Shown piece after piece: positions 1-8,772 of a stretch of 64,000 nucleotides of DNA; within the stretch, counting starts at the first letter, position 1; every line of letters begins with the position of its first letter. Made by a program: the position numbers and the translations under genes. Source of the stretch: Kineosporia rhizophila (lineage in GTDB: Bacteria; Actinomycetota; Actinomycetes; Actinomycetales; Kineosporiaceae); contig NZ_JAJSOH010000011.1 of NCBI RefSeq assembly GCF_021277265.1, positions 124,001 through 188,000 of the forward strand, given 5' to 3'. Under the pieces are notes generated by a model. The model saw nothing but the letters and a program-made list of their open reading frames with translations. It searched no databases and was not told the origin of the DNA.

Positions 1-204
1 CGCCTCCAGCGCCTCGCGCAGCTGGAACAGGCTCAGGTGGTCGAGCACGTCGGCCAGCAGGTTGCGCTCCACGTCGGCCGGCACCAGCAGGTGGTAGGCG
101 GGCCGGCCGGACTCGTCGTCGGCATGCACGGAGGTCAGCCGCAGGGCGTCCTCGTCGCTCAGTGCCACTTCGGTCAGGACCAGGATGGACGGCGTCTCAG
201 TCAC
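1..204 (-). CDS. hypothetical protein, N-terminal part only
   Basis: An open frame runs from a GTG at 204 to the left edge with no stop, giving 68 codons that begin VTETPSILVLTEVALS. It has GC-rich third positions like its neighbours. The text after the start alternates hydrophobic and acidic residues (LVPADVERNLLADVLDHLSL). It loosely resembles a small uncharacterised actinobacterial family sometimes mislabelled as indole-3-glycerol phosphate synthase; that is memory, not a search. The only ATG nearby (206) hits a stop at once, so GTG at 204 is the likely start. The gene is divergent from the hydrolase that follows. No function is assigned. Confidence 0.55.
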   Translation of the reverse strand, partial: MTETPSILVLTEVALSDEDALRLTSVHADDESGRPAYHLLVPADVERNLLADVLDHLSLFQLREALEA

Positions 205-281
205 ATGATCACCCTAGTCGGGAAGCGGATCGGTGGCTCCCCGGCATCGCTGACACCCGGTTCGGTCGGCAGAATTGAGTC

Positions 282-317
282 ATGAGCGTTACGGAGACTG
301 CTGGAGGAGCTCGATGA
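282..317 (+). CDS. possible 11-codon leader ORF coupled to the hydrolase
   Basis: ATG at 282 opens a frame reading MSVTETAGGAR and stops with TGA at 315-317. That stop overlaps the ATG (314) of the alpha/beta hydrolase as ATGA, the same geometry used by the coupled gene pairs elsewhere in the window. The ribosome site GGAGGAG of the hydrolase lies inside the micro-ORF. Overlap alone is weak evidence, and the ORF has no clear ribosome site of its own. Confidence 0.2.
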   Translation: MSVTETAGGAR

Positions 318-1624
318 GCCGCCTGGGTGGGCAGCAGATGCCGGACGGTGTGCGCCGGCTGGCGGTGGCGGCCGCGGTGGCGGGGGCCTCGTCGGCGGTC
401 GCGGCGGGGGTGGCGGCGGCCACGGCGGCTACCGTCTTCGCCCGCCGGGTGGTCACGCCCGACGCCAACCGGCCCGAGAACGTGGAGGTCCTCGCGGTCG
501 AGGGCGAGGTGGTCACGCTGCGGGCCGACCCGGAGACCACCCTGCCCGGCCGCTACGGCCTGTGGCAGGACGGCGGGAAGACGCACGCCCGGGTCGGCGA
601 GGTGATCTCGTACGACACCGCGGCCGGGGCGGTGCGGCGCCCGCTGCTGGGGACCGACTCCGGCCGGCTGAGGCCCGGCAAGGCCCGGCTGAACCAGTAC
701 TACTACGCGGGCGACCCGTTCAGCGCCCTCGGCCTGCCGTTCGAGGACGTGACGATCGAGGGCGACGCCACCGTGCTGCACGGCTGGGTGGTGCCCGGCA
801 CCCAGCTGAACCTGGACGATCGCGGGGCGGCGGCCAGCACGGTCAAGAGCGCCACGGCGGTGGCCGCCGGCCGGACCCGGGTCAAGGGCAGGCGGAGCAG
901 CCGGGCCGAGCTACCGCCCACCGGCAGCGCCTGGGCCATCCTGGTGCACGGGCGCGGTGCCACCCGGGAAGAGTGCCTGCGCGCCCTGCCGGTCCTGCAC
1001 CGGCTGGGTTTCACCTCGCTGGTCGCGGGCTACCGCACCACCGCCGGGGTGCCGGTGGCCTCGGTCGGCCCGCTGGCCCGCTACCACCTGGGCGACCAGG
1101 AGTGGCGTGACGTGGAGGCGGCGATCGTCTACGCCGCCGAGCACGGCGCCGAGGAGGTGGTGCTGTTCGGCTGGTCGATGGGCGGCGCGATCGTGATGCA
1201 GACCGTCTCCCGCTCGTGGACGGCCGACCGGGTCAAGGGCCTGGTGCTCGACGCGCCGGTGATGGACTGGCGCGACACCCTGGCCCACCAGGCCCGGCTG
1301 AACAGGATCCCGCCGGCCGTGGGCCGGCTGGGGCAGAGCGTGCTGTCGCACCGGTCGGTCTGGCGGCTGGCCGGCACCGAGGCCCCGGTCGACCTGGACC
1401 GGCTGGACTGGGTCACCCGGGCGGCCGAGGTACGTCACCCGATCCTGCTGATCCACAGCAAGGACGACGAGTACGTGCCCTCCGCGCCCTCCGAGAAGTT
1501 CGCCGAGGCCCGGCCCGACCTGGCCACCTACGTGTCGGTGGACGGGGCGCGGCACTGCAAGGAGTGGAACGTGGACCAGAACACCTGGGAGTCGGCCGTG
1601 GCGAGGTTCCTGCTCCGCCTCTAG
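314..1624 (+). CDS. alpha/beta hydrolase with N-terminal membrane anchor
   Basis: A serine hydrolase of about 436 residues. The catalytic features are a nucleophile elbow GWSMGG about two thirds along, an acid in HSKDDEYVP and a histidine in DGARHCKEW close to the C terminus. The fold's oxyanion-side motif HGRGATREE is also visible. Residues about 10-40 are Ala/Val-rich (AVAAAVAGASSAVAAG), consistent with an uncleaved signal anchor, so the domain probably faces outward. The start is placed at ATG 314 because GGAGGAG sits at 303-309; a longer TTG-started frame from 275 has no ribosome site. The substrate is unknown (esterase, lipase or peptidase are all possible). The gene stands alone and converges with the reductase gene 9 bp downstream. 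Confidence 0.85.
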   Translation: MSRLGGQQMPDGVRRLAVAAAVAGASSAVAAGVAAATAATVFARRVVTPDANRPENVEVLAVEGEVVTLRADPETTLPGRYGLWQDGGKTHARVGEVISYDTAAGAVRRPLLGTDSGRLRPGKARLNQYYYAGDPFSALGLPFEDVTIEGDATVLHGWVVPGTQLNLDDRGAAASTVKSATAVAAGRTRVKGRRSSRAELPPTGSAWAILVHGRGATREECLRALPVLHRLGFTSLVAGYRTTAGVPVASVGPLARYHLGDQEWRDVEAAIVYAAEHGAEEVVLFGWSMGGAIVMQTVSRSWTADRVKGLVLDAPVMDWRDTLAHQARLNRIPPAVGRLGQSVLSHRSVWRLAGTEAPVDLDRLDWVTRAAEVRHPILLIHSKDDEYVPSAPSEKFAEARPDLATYVSVDGARHCKEWNVDQNTWESAVARFLLRL

Positions 1625-1633
1625 AAACCGTCT

Positions 1634-2407
1634 CTAGTTGTTGGGCACGGTCTGCACCAGCCAGCGGCCGAGCAGCACGTCCTCGGCCGCGATCAGGTGT
1701 GCCGGGCGGGCGGTCAGGTTCACCTCGGGCCCGTGCGAGATGCGCGGGCCGCCGCCCGCCACCAGCGTCGGCGCCCAGGTCAGGCACAGCTCGTCGACCT
1801 GGCCGGCGGCCAGCGCCTGGCCCAGCAGCGACGGTCCGCCCTCGAGCAGGACCCGCCGGTGGCCGCGACCGGCCAGGACCCGCACCGCGTCGTCCAGGTC
1901 CACGTCGTCGTCACCGGCGACGATCACCTGGCCGGGCCCGGCCTGCTCACGCAGCCGGGTCAGGTCGGCCCGGGTGGTGGTGACCACGAAGGTGGTGCCG
2001 TCGAGCAGGCCGGCCGGCACGTCGCCGCTGCGGGTGACCACGGCCAGGGCCGGGGCCGGCTGCTGCCCGCGGCTGCGGCGGCGCTCGGTGAAGGCCGGGT
2101 CGGCCTGCGGGACGCCGTAGCCCTCGGCCCGCACCGTGCCCGCGCCCACCAGCACCACGTCGGCCAGGCCGCGCAGGACGTGGAAGGTGGCCTTGTCGGC
2201 CGCCCCGCCGAGCGCCCCGCTGACCCCGCCCGGCCCGGTGGCCGAGCCGTCGAGCGTGCTCACCATGTTCGCCCGCACCCAGCCCCGGGCCGGTACCGGC
2301 TCCGGGTAGGCGTAGAGGTCGGCCAGGGCCTGGACGGCCGGCTCGGGGTCGGTGGTCAGGTTGCCGACCTCGGCCCGGCCGGGCAGCAGGAGCTGCAGCA
2401 CGGTCAC
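1634..2407 (-). CDS. pyrimidine reductase family protein (RibD C-terminal-like)
   Basis: A protein of 257 residues that matches the RibD C-terminal/dihydrofolate-reductase-like fold: RANMVSTLDGSATGP near the N terminus, DVVLVGAGTVRAEGYG for the nucleotide-binding loop, and VLLEGGPSLLGQ near the C terminus. RibD-C enzymes use NADPH to reduce the ribose of a pyrimidine intermediate in riboflavin synthesis. Stand-alone copies without the deaminase half, like this one, are common in actinobacteria and often have undetermined substrates. GTG at 2407 overlaps the stop of the upstream sufE gene (GTGA), so the two are translationally coupled and may share regulation. No other riboflavin genes are in view. 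Confidence 0.85.
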   Translation of the reverse strand: MTVLQLLLPGRAEVGNLTTDPEPAVQALADLYAYPEPVPARGWVRANMVSTLDGSATGPGGVSGALGGAADKATFHVLRGLADVVLVGAGTVRAEGYGVPQADPAFTERRRSRGQQPAPALAVVTRSGDVPAGLLDGTTFVVTTTRADLTRLREQAGPGQVIVAGDDDVDLDDAVRVLAGRGHRRVLLEGGPSLLGQALAAGQVDELCLTWAPTLVAGGGPRISHGPEVNLTARPAHLIAAEDVLLGRWLVQTVPNN

Positions 2408-2847
2408 GCCGGCGTGCCTTCCTTCACCTGGCGCTTGATCCGGGCCAGCATCCCGGCCATCCCGCGCAGCCGCAGCGGGCTGACCGCCTCGGACAGGCCC
2501 AGGCGCTGCGGAACGTCGTTGGGCACGTCCAGGATCTCCTGGCCGCTCAGACCGGCCAGGCCGGTGGCCAGGATGCTGGCGAAGCCCCGGGTGGTGGGGG
2601 CCTCGGCCGGGGCGTCGAAGTAGACCTTCGCCTCGTCGGCCAGGGTGGCGCCGGTCTCGACCCGGACGAACACCGGCGACTGGCACTCGGTGACCGCCTC
2701 CATCGCGTCGTGGTCGCCGGCGTACCTCTCCGGCAGCGCGGGCAGCTCCCGGCTGAACTCCAGCAGCAGTTCCAGGCGGTCCTTCTGGGCCAGCGCGGTG
2801 AAGTCGTCGACGATCTCGGCGAATGCCGCCGGAAGGGTGTCTGCCAC
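2404..2847 (-). CDS. sufE: SufE family cysteine-desulfurase partner
   Basis: A protein of 147 residues with the SufE layout: N-terminal helices (EIVDDFTALAQKDRLELLLEF), then VTECQSPVFV carrying the sulfur-accepting cysteine on the conserved loop, then GFASILATGLAGLSGQEIL and a C-terminal RLRGMAGMLARIKRQV helix. SufE takes persulfide sulfur from a SufS-type desulfurase for Fe-S cluster assembly. Length is normal for the family. The start is GTG 2847. No suf operon or sulfurtransferase is adjacent; instead the gene is coupled to a RibD-like reductase. The beta-galactosidase gene starts divergently 89 bp away. Confidence 0.9.
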   Translation of the reverse strand: MADTLPAAFAEIVDDFTALAQKDRLELLLEFSRELPALPERYAGDHDAMEAVTECQSPVFVRVETGATLADEAKVYFDAPAEAPTTRGFASILATGLAGLSGQEILDVPNDVPQRLGLSEAVSPLRLRGMAGMLARIKRQVKEGTPA

Positions 2848-2936
2848 CCGCCGATCCTGTCATGTCCCGTGCTGGAGCGGCACCAACGGGCGACCCGGTC
2901 GTCACACCGGCCGGGATCCTCTGAGAACCTGCGTCC

Positions 2937-5852
2937 ATGAACATCGCCCGGAAGGGACCCGGAACCGGGTCCCGCTCTCCCCGCGCCCGCCTGCACACCA
3001 CCGCTCCGCGCCGCAGCCTCAACGGCACCTGGCAGTTCCGGATCTTCCCCGGTCTGGCCGCCGCACCGGACGACGGATGGGACGGCGACGACGCGGGCTG
3101 GGCCCTGGGTGAGGAGTGGACGAGCATCCCGGTGCCCGCCCACTGGGTGCTCGAGGGCCACGGCCGCCCGGCCTACACCAACGTGCGTTTCCCGTTCCCG
3201 ATCGACCCGCCCAACCCGCCGGACGAGAACCCGGTGGGCGACTACCGCCTGGTCTTCGACGCGGCCCCGGAGTTCCTCGAGGGCGCCGTGCTGCGCTTCG
3301 ACGGCGTGGAGTCGGCCGCCGAGGTGCGGCTGAACGGTGAGCTGCTGGGCGAGACCCGGGGCAGCCGGCTGACCCACGAGTTCGACGTGCGCGGGAAGCT
3401 GCGCGCCACGGGCAACGTGCTGGCCGTGCGGGTGGCGCAGTTCTCCGACGCCAGCTACCTGGAGGACCAGGACATGTGGTGGCTTCCCGGGATCTTCCGG
3501 GACGTCGACCTGCTGGCCGTGCCGGACGGCGGCGTCTGGGACGTGTTCGCGGTCACCGACTACGAGGCCACCGACGGGACCGGCACCGTCGACCTGTCGG
3601 TCACCCGCAACGGCGCGGCCGGGGAGCCGGCCCGCTTCCGCATCCCCGAGCTGGACGTCGACCTCGAGGTCACCGGCGGCGGCGTGATCGGGGTGGGCGG
3701 GGTCGAGCCGTGGTCGGCCGAGACCCCCCGGCTCTACACCGCCGAACTGGTGACGCCGGCCGAGACGGTCACGCTGCGCCTGGGCTTCCGCCGGATCGAG
3801 GTGCGCGACTCGGTGCTGCTGGTCAACGGCGCGCCGATCCAGCTGCGCGGGGTCAACCGGCACGAGCACGACCCGGAGCGCGGCCGGGTGTTCTCGCCCG
3901 AGCGGCTGGAGCAGGACCTGCTGCTGATGAAGCAGCACAACGTCAACGCCGTGCGCACCTCGCACTACCCGCCGCACCCGGCGCTGCTGGACCGGGCCGA
4001 CGAGCTGGGGCTCTTCGTCGTTCTCGAGTGCGACCTGGAGACCCACGGGTTCGAGGAGATCGGCTGGCGCGGCAACCCCAGCGCCGACCCGCAGTGGCGG
4101 GGCGCCTACCTGGACCGGATGCAGCGCACCGTGCACCGGGACAAGAACCACGCCAGCATCGTGATGTGGTCGCTCGGCAACGAGTCCGGCACCGGCGAGA
4201 ACCTGGAGGCCATGGCCGCCTGGACCCGCGCCTTCGACCCGTCCCGGCTGATCCACTACGAAGGCGACTGGAGCAGCACGTACGTCGACGTGTACTCCCG
4301 GATGTACGCCTCGTTCGAGGAGACCCGCCGGATCGGCGAAGAGGTGCTCACCCCGGCGCCGTTCGGCGCCACCGCGGCCGAGATGCACCGCCGTTCGCTG
4401 CCGTTCATGCAGTGCGAGTATGCGCACGCGATGGGCAACAGCCCGGGCGGCCTGGAGGAGTACCAGGAGCTGTTCGACCGGTACCCGCGCCTGGCGGGCG
4501 GTTTCATCTGGGAGTGGATCGAGCACGGCATCGCCACCACCGGCGCCGACGGCCGCCGCGGTTACCTCTACGGCGGTGACTTCGGCGAGCACACCCACGA
4601 CGGCAACTTCGTGATCGACGGTCTGGTCAGCGCCGACCGCGAGGTGCGCCCGGGCCTGGTCGCCCTGGCGCACTGGTACTCGCCGGTGCGGATCGAGGTC
4701 ACCGACGGGGCCGTGGTCATCCAGAACCGTTACGACCACGTCGATCTCAGCGGTCTGCGGTTCGTCTGGAAGGCCGAGGCCGACGGCCGCGAGCTGGGCC
4801 GGGGAGAGCTGAAGGTCGGCCGGGTCGCCTCCTGGGAGAAGGTGGAGGTCGCCCTGCCGGACGAGCTGGCCGACCTCGCCGAATCCCCCGAGATCGTCAC
4901 GGTCGAGGCGGTTCTGGTGGACAAGCAGCTCTGGGCCGAGGCCGGGCACGTGGTCGGCCGGGGCCAGCGCGCCTGGCTGACGCCGGCCGAGCCGCCGCTG
5001 GAGACCAGCGTGCCGCCGCGTTCCGCCTTCGACCCGGTCTCGCTGCGGCTGCGCGAGCTCGGTGGCCTGCGTCTGGAGGGGCCGGTGACCAGCCTGTGGC
5101 GGGTGCCGACCGACAACGACCGGCGCCCGGGCTGGGAAGAGATGGACAAGCCGGCCTACGCCGCCCGCTGGGAACTGCTGGGCCTGAACCGGCTGCTGAC
5201 CCGCGTGGTCTCCGCCACCGAACAGGACGGGGCCCTGGTGGTGCGCACCCGCACCGTGCCCCCGGGCCGCGACTGCGCGGTCGACGCCGAGTACGTCTGG
5301 CGTCAGGCCGGCCCGAACGCGATGACCGTCGAGGTCACCCTGGTGCCGGACGGCACCTGGCCGGTGGAGTGGCCCCGTCTGGGGCTCGACCTGGTGCTCG
5401 AGGGTGCGCCGACCGGGATGGCCTGGCGCGGTCTGGGTCCGGGCCCGTCCTACCCCGACCTGGCCGCCGGGCCGTTCTGGGGAGACCACGAGGCCTCGGC
5501 CGACGAACTGCTGACCCCCTACGTGCTGCCGCAGGAGAGCGGCGCCCGCGCGGGGGTGCGTCACGCCTCGATCGGTACCGAACAGGGGACGCTCGTGGTC
5601 ACGGTGCTGCCGGGTGGCGCTTCCGGTGGGGTCGAGGAGGTGGCGGTGACGGTCTCGCCGTACAGCCGCAAGACCCTGGCCACCACCGCGCACCAGCACG
5701 AACTGGTGGCCGACGGCCGTACCCACGTGTCGATCGACCTGTTCCAGGCCGGGGTGGGCACCGCCGCCTGCGGTGAGGGCGTGCTGCCGCGCTACCGCCT
5801 GGCGGCCCGTCCGGGCCGGGTCACCCTGCTGCTGGAGAGCCGAGAGGGGTAG
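2937..5852 (+). CDS. lacZ: GH2 beta-galactosidase, LacZ type
   Basis: A five-domain GH2 enzyme of 971 residues, the normal LacZ size. It opens with the jelly-roll signature RRSLNGTWQFRIFPG and PAHWVLEGHGRPAYTN. The core holds LRGVNRHEHDPERGR, the acid/base glutamate in WSLGNESGTGENL (about residue 416) and the nucleophile in MQCEYAHAMGNSPGG (about residue 494), followed by GGFIWEWIEHG. The C-terminal beta-sandwich (Bgal small chain region) includes LWRVPTDNDR. No signal peptide is seen, so it is probably cytoplasmic. It leads a run of four co-directional sugar genes with gaps of 39 bp or overlaps. No local lactose transporter or LacI regulator is present, so the natural substrate may be another beta-galactoside. 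Confidence 0.95.
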   Translation: MNIARKGPGTGSRSPRARLHTTAPRRSLNGTWQFRIFPGLAAAPDDGWDGDDAGWALGEEWTSIPVPAHWVLEGHGRPAYTNVRFPFPIDPPNPPDENPVGDYRLVFDAAPEFLEGAVLRFDGVESAAEVRLNGELLGETRGSRLTHEFDVRGKLRATGNVLAVRVAQFSDASYLEDQDMWWLPGIFRDVDLLAVPDGGVWDVFAVTDYEATDGTGTVDLSVTRNGAAGEPARFRIPELDVDLEVTGGGVIGVGGVEPWSAETPRLYTAELVTPAETVTLRLGFRRIEVRDSVLLVNGAPIQLRGVNRHEHDPERGRVFSPERLEQDLLLMKQHNVNAVRTSHYPPHPALLDRADELGLFVVLECDLETHGFEEIGWRGNPSADPQWRGAYLDRMQRTVHRDKNHASIVMWSLGNESGTGENLEAMAAWTRAFDPSRLIHYEGDWSSTYVDVYSRMYASFEETRRIGEEVLTPAPFGATAAEMHRRSLPFMQCEYAHAMGNSPGGLEEYQELFDRYPRLAGGFIWEWIEHGIATTGADGRRGYLYGGDFGEHTHDGNFVIDGLVSADREVRPGLVALAHWYSPVRIEVTDGAVVIQNRYDHVDLSGLRFVWKAEADGRELGRGELKVGRVASWEKVEVALPDELADLAESPEIVTVEAVLVDKQLWAEAGHVVGRGQRAWLTPAEPPLETSVPPRSAFDPVSLRLRELGGLRLEGPVTSLWRVPTDNDRRPGWEEMDKPAYAARWELLGLNRLLTRVVSATEQDGALVVRTRTVPPGRDCAVDAEYVWRQAGPNAMTVEVTLVPDGTWPVEWPRLGLDLVLEGAPTGMAWRGLGPGPSYPDLAAGPFWGDHEASADELLTPYVLPQESGARAGVRHASIGTEQGTLVVTVLPGGASGGVEEVAVTVSPYSRKTLATTAHQHELVADGRTHVSIDLFQAGVGTAACGEGVLPRYRLAARPGRVTLLLESREG

Positions 5853-5891
5853 AGCAGGTCAAGCGGTCCGGGGCGTGGAACGATCTCGCCC

Positions 5892-6776
5892 ATGAATGGC
5901 TTGAGCGACGCGGGTGCGCCGGCGGTCGGGATCGACGTCGGCGGCACCTCGGTCAAGGGTGTCCTGCTGGGTGCCGACGGCTCGGTGCTGGCCGTGCACC
6001 GGCTGCCCACCCCGGCTCCTGCCCCTGACGGCAGGGCCGTGGTGGAGACGGTCGGGCAGGTCCGGGACGCCCTGGCCGGCGACCAGCTGCTGCCGGTCGG
6101 GGTCGCCGTGCCCGGGGTGGTGGACGAGGCCGACGGACTGGCCGTCTACTCGGCCAACCTGGGCTGGCGCGACCTTCCGCTGGGTGAGCTGCTGGAGAAA
6201 CGGCTGGGCAGTGGCGTGGTGCTCACGCACGACGTGCGGGCCGGGGGCGTTGCCGAGGCCCGGACCGGCGCCGCTGCGGGCCGCGACGGGGTCATGGCCT
6301 TCGTCCCGGTCGGCACCGGCGTCGCCGCGGCCGTCCTGATCGACGGTCAGCCCCTGGTCTCCGGGGGCTGGGCCGGCGAGATCGGGCAGTTGCTGATCAC
6401 CCAGGGCGAGTTCGCGGGCCAGCGGGTCGAGGAGGTGGCCTCCGCCCGGGCCACTGCCCTGCGCGCCGGGATGGCCAGTGCCCGCGAGGTGGCGGCCTCC
6501 GCCGGCCGCGGCAGCACCGTCGCTCAGCAGGTCTGGAAAGAGACGATCACCGTGCTGGCCGACGCGCTGGCCGGGCTGTCGGCCACGGTCGCGCCCTCGG
6601 TCATCGTCATCGGCGGCGGCCTGGCCCTGGCCGGCCGTCAGCTGATCGCCCCGCTCAGTGAGGAACTCACCCGCCGCCTTCCCGGCCTGCGGGTGCCCGA
6701 AGTGCTTCCGGCGGGTCACGGCGACGCAGCGGCTGCGGTGGGTGCGGCCCTGCTCGGACTGGAGGGACGGTCATGA
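5892..6776 (+). CDS. ROK family sugar kinase
   Basis: A protein of 294 residues with an N-terminal phosphate-binding loop GIDVGGTSVKGVLLG and a C-terminal IVIGGGLALAG adenosine motif, as in ROK glucokinases and N-acetylhexosamine kinases. The usual ROK region GHxGEIGH appears as GWAGEIGQLLI, so the zinc-linked histidine is replaced, and the CxCGxxGC zinc cluster is absent. This places it among the zinc-free actinobacterial ROK proteins. There is no N-terminal HTH, so it is a kinase rather than a repressor. Its stop overlaps the nagA start (ATGA), which suggests that it phosphorylates an N-acetylated hexosamine for NagA. Substrate identity is inference from neighbours. Confidence 0.85.
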   Translation: MNGLSDAGAPAVGIDVGGTSVKGVLLGADGSVLAVHRLPTPAPAPDGRAVVETVGQVRDALAGDQLLPVGVAVPGVVDEADGLAVYSANLGWRDLPLGELLEKRLGSGVVLTHDVRAGGVAEARTGAAAGRDGVMAFVPVGTGVAAAVLIDGQPLVSGGWAGEIGQLLITQGEFAGQRVEEVASARATALRAGMASAREVAASAGRGSTVAQQVWKETITVLADALAGLSATVAPSVIVIGGGLALAGRQLIAPLSEELTRRLPGLRVPEVLPAGHGDAAAAVGAALLGLEGRS

Positions 6777-7930
6777 ACGGCATTGTTGCGATCCGCCGGC
6801 TGGTCGACGGAGCGAGCCACGACGGCCCGGTGTGGCTGCGGATCGAGAACGGCCTGGTGGTGGAGCGCGGTCAGGGAGAGCCGGACTCGGCTCCGGCGGA
6901 GCAACTCGACATCGTCGTCCCCGGTGCCGTCGACCCGCACGTCCACGGTGCCGTCGGAATCGACTTCGCCACACCAGGAGTCGACCCGCAGCCCGCCCTC
7001 GACCACCACCACCGGGCGGGCAGCACCACCCTGATCGCCTCGCTGGCCACCGGAAGCCTGGCCGACACCCGTTCCCGGGTGAAGGAACTGGCGCCTCTGG
7101 TACGCGAAGGCCGCCTGGCTGGAACACATCTCGAAGGGCCCTGGCTGTCCCCGGCCCGGCGCGGAGCACACAACCCGGACCTGCTGCGCCGGCCCGACCG
7201 CGCCGAGGTGGCCGACCTGCTGGCGGCCGGCGAGGGCACGATCCGCATGGTCACCATCGCCCCCGAGCTGCCCGGTGCCTTCGACGCGATCGACGAGCTG
7301 GTCGCCTCCGGCGTCGTGGTGGCGATCGGGCACACCGACGCCGATGCCGAAACCGTCAGCCGGGCCATAGATTCCGGCGCCCGGGTCACCACCCACCTGT
7401 TCAACGGCATGCCTCCGATGCACCACCGCCAGGCCGGCACCGTAGGGGTGTCGCTGAGCGACGACCGCATCACGGTGGAGCTCATCGCCGACGGTGAGCA
7501 CGTGGGCAACGAGGTCATGGACGTGGCCCGGCGGGCCGCAGCCGGCCGGATGATGCTGGTCTCCGACGCCATGTCCGCCACCGGCCTGGGTGACGGCTCC
7601 TACGACCTGGCCGGCTCCGAGGTCGTCGTCGCCGGGGGAGTGGCCGTGCTGGCTCAGGGAAACTCGTTGGCCGGCAGCACCACTGCGCTGATGGCCGCCG
7701 CGCTGCGCCTGCTCAACCGCAACGTGCCCCTGCCTGAGGTGGTGGCGGTGACCAGCGCCACGGCCGCGAACGTGTTCGGTCTGCGCGGCCACGCCCTGCG
7801 CCCGGGGGATCCGGCGGATCTGATCGAGCTGCACTTCCCCGACGGCGTGGCCGAGGTCGCCCGGGTGGCCCGGCGAGGCGTGTGGCTGGATCCGGTCGAT
7901 GTCCCGACGTTCAAGGAGGAACTGTCATGA
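6773..7930 (+). CDS. nagA: N-acetylglucosamine-6-phosphate deacetylase
   Basis: An amidohydrolase of 385 residues. Visible active-site elements in order are DPHVHGAVG (metal HxH), THLEGPWLSPARRGAH (metal glutamate), AIGHTDADAE (histidine), TTHLFNGMPPMHHR (substrate loop) and LVSDAMSATGLGDG (catalytic aspartate). NagA removes the acetyl group from GlcNAc-6-P or GalNAc-6-P, giving the amino sugar phosphate. Translation is coupled on both sides: ATGA with the ROK kinase and ATGA with the aldolase. No nagB-type deaminase is in the window, so the next step must be encoded elsewhere or be the AgaS type. Confidence 0.93.
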   Translation: MNGIVAIRRLVDGASHDGPVWLRIENGLVVERGQGEPDSAPAEQLDIVVPGAVDPHVHGAVGIDFATPGVDPQPALDHHHRAGSTTLIASLATGSLADTRSRVKELAPLVREGRLAGTHLEGPWLSPARRGAHNPDLLRRPDRAEVADLLAAGEGTIRMVTIAPELPGAFDAIDELVASGVVVAIGHTDADAETVSRAIDSGARVTTHLFNGMPPMHHRQAGTVGVSLSDDRITVELIADGEHVGNEVMDVARRAAAGRMMLVSDAMSATGLGDGSYDLAGSEVVVAGGVAVLAQGNSLAGSTTALMAAALRLLNRNVPLPEVVAVTSATAANVFGLRGHALRPGDPADLIELHFPDGVAEVARVARRGVWLDPVDVPTFKEELS

Positions 7931-8772
7931 CTGTGCTGCAGCAGGCCCGTGAGAGCGGGCGGGGAGTCGGCGCCTTCAACGTGATCCTGCTGGAGCACGC
8001 CGAGGCGATCGTGGCCGGGGCCGAGGCGGCCGGCCTGCCGGTCATCCTCCAGATCAGCCAGAACTGCGTGCAGTACCACGGTGCGTTGGAGCCGATCCTG
8101 GCCGGAACCCTGGCGGTGGCCCGCAACTCGCAGGTTCCGGCCGTCGTGCACCTCGACCACGCCGACGACGAGGCCCTGGTGCGGCGGGCGCTCGAGCTGG
8201 GGGTGCACAGCGTCATGTTCGACGCCTCGCACGACAGCTACGAGGTCAACGTGCGCCGTACCTCAGCAGTCGCCGAACTCTGCCACTCCGCCGGCATCCC
8301 GCTCGAGGCCGAGCTGGGCAAGGTCGGGGTCAAGCACGGGGTGCACGCTCCGGGCGTCCGCACCGATCCGGCCGAGGCGAAGGCCTTCGTGGAGGCCACC
8401 GGGGCCGACAGCCTGGCCGTGGCGGTGGGCAGCTCCCAGGCGATGACCGAGCGCACTGCCGTGCTCGACCTGGACCTGATCGCCGCCCTGGCCCAGGCCG
8501 TGCCGGTGCCCCTGGTGCTGCACGGCTCGTCCGGGGTCTCCGACGAGCAGCTGGCCGGGGCGGTGCGGGCCGGGCTGGTCAAGGTGAACATCTCCACCCA
8601 CCTGAACGGCCTGTTCACCCGGGCCGTCCGCAGGACGCTGGCCGCCGACGAACGGGTGGTGGACCCGCGCAAGTACATCGTCCCCGGCCGGATCGCGGTG
8701 GCGGACGAGGTGGAGCGTCTGCTCAGGCTGCTGGCCCCGCCGAAGCGGGGCCGATCAGCGACTCAGCCCTGA
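7927..8772 (+). CDS. class II fructose/tagatose-bisphosphate aldolase family
   Basis: A protein of 281 residues with class II aldolase hallmarks: GVGAFNVILLEHAEAIV, VHLDHADDEALVRRAL (zinc and catalytic aspartate region), VMFDASHDSYEVNVRRT, LEAELGKVG and LVLHGSSGVSDEQL with VKVNIST for phosphate binding. The start is ATG 7927, with an ideal AAGGAGGA site at 7913-7920 and overlap with the nagA stop; a longer frame from 7882 ignores that site. After NagA in the same operon it may act like AgaY/KbaY, splitting tagatose 1,6-bisphosphate from galactosamine breakdown, or it may be an ordinary FBP aldolase; sequence reading cannot separate these. It ends 10 bp inside the convergent treZ. Confidence 0.88.
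   Translation: MTVLQQARESGRGVGAFNVILLEHAEAIVAGAEAAGLPVILQISQNCVQYHGALEPILAGTLAVARNSQVPAVVHLDHADDEALVRRALELGVHSVMFDASHDSYEVNVRRTSAVAELCHSAGIPLEAELGKVGVKHGVHAPGVRTDPAEAKAFVEATGADSLAVAVGSSQAMTERTAVLDLDLIAALAQAVPVPLVLHGSSGVSDEQLAGAVRAGLVKVNISTHLNGLFTRAVRRTLAADERVVDPRKYIVPGRIAVADEVERLLRLLAPPKRGRSATQP

Noticed and set aside
2547-5726. Long minus-strand open frame (1059 codons) opposite lacZ
   Set aside because: It lies wholly antisense to a gene with complete GH2 motifs, translates to low-complexity Arg/His/Gly text, and results from GC-rich third positions.
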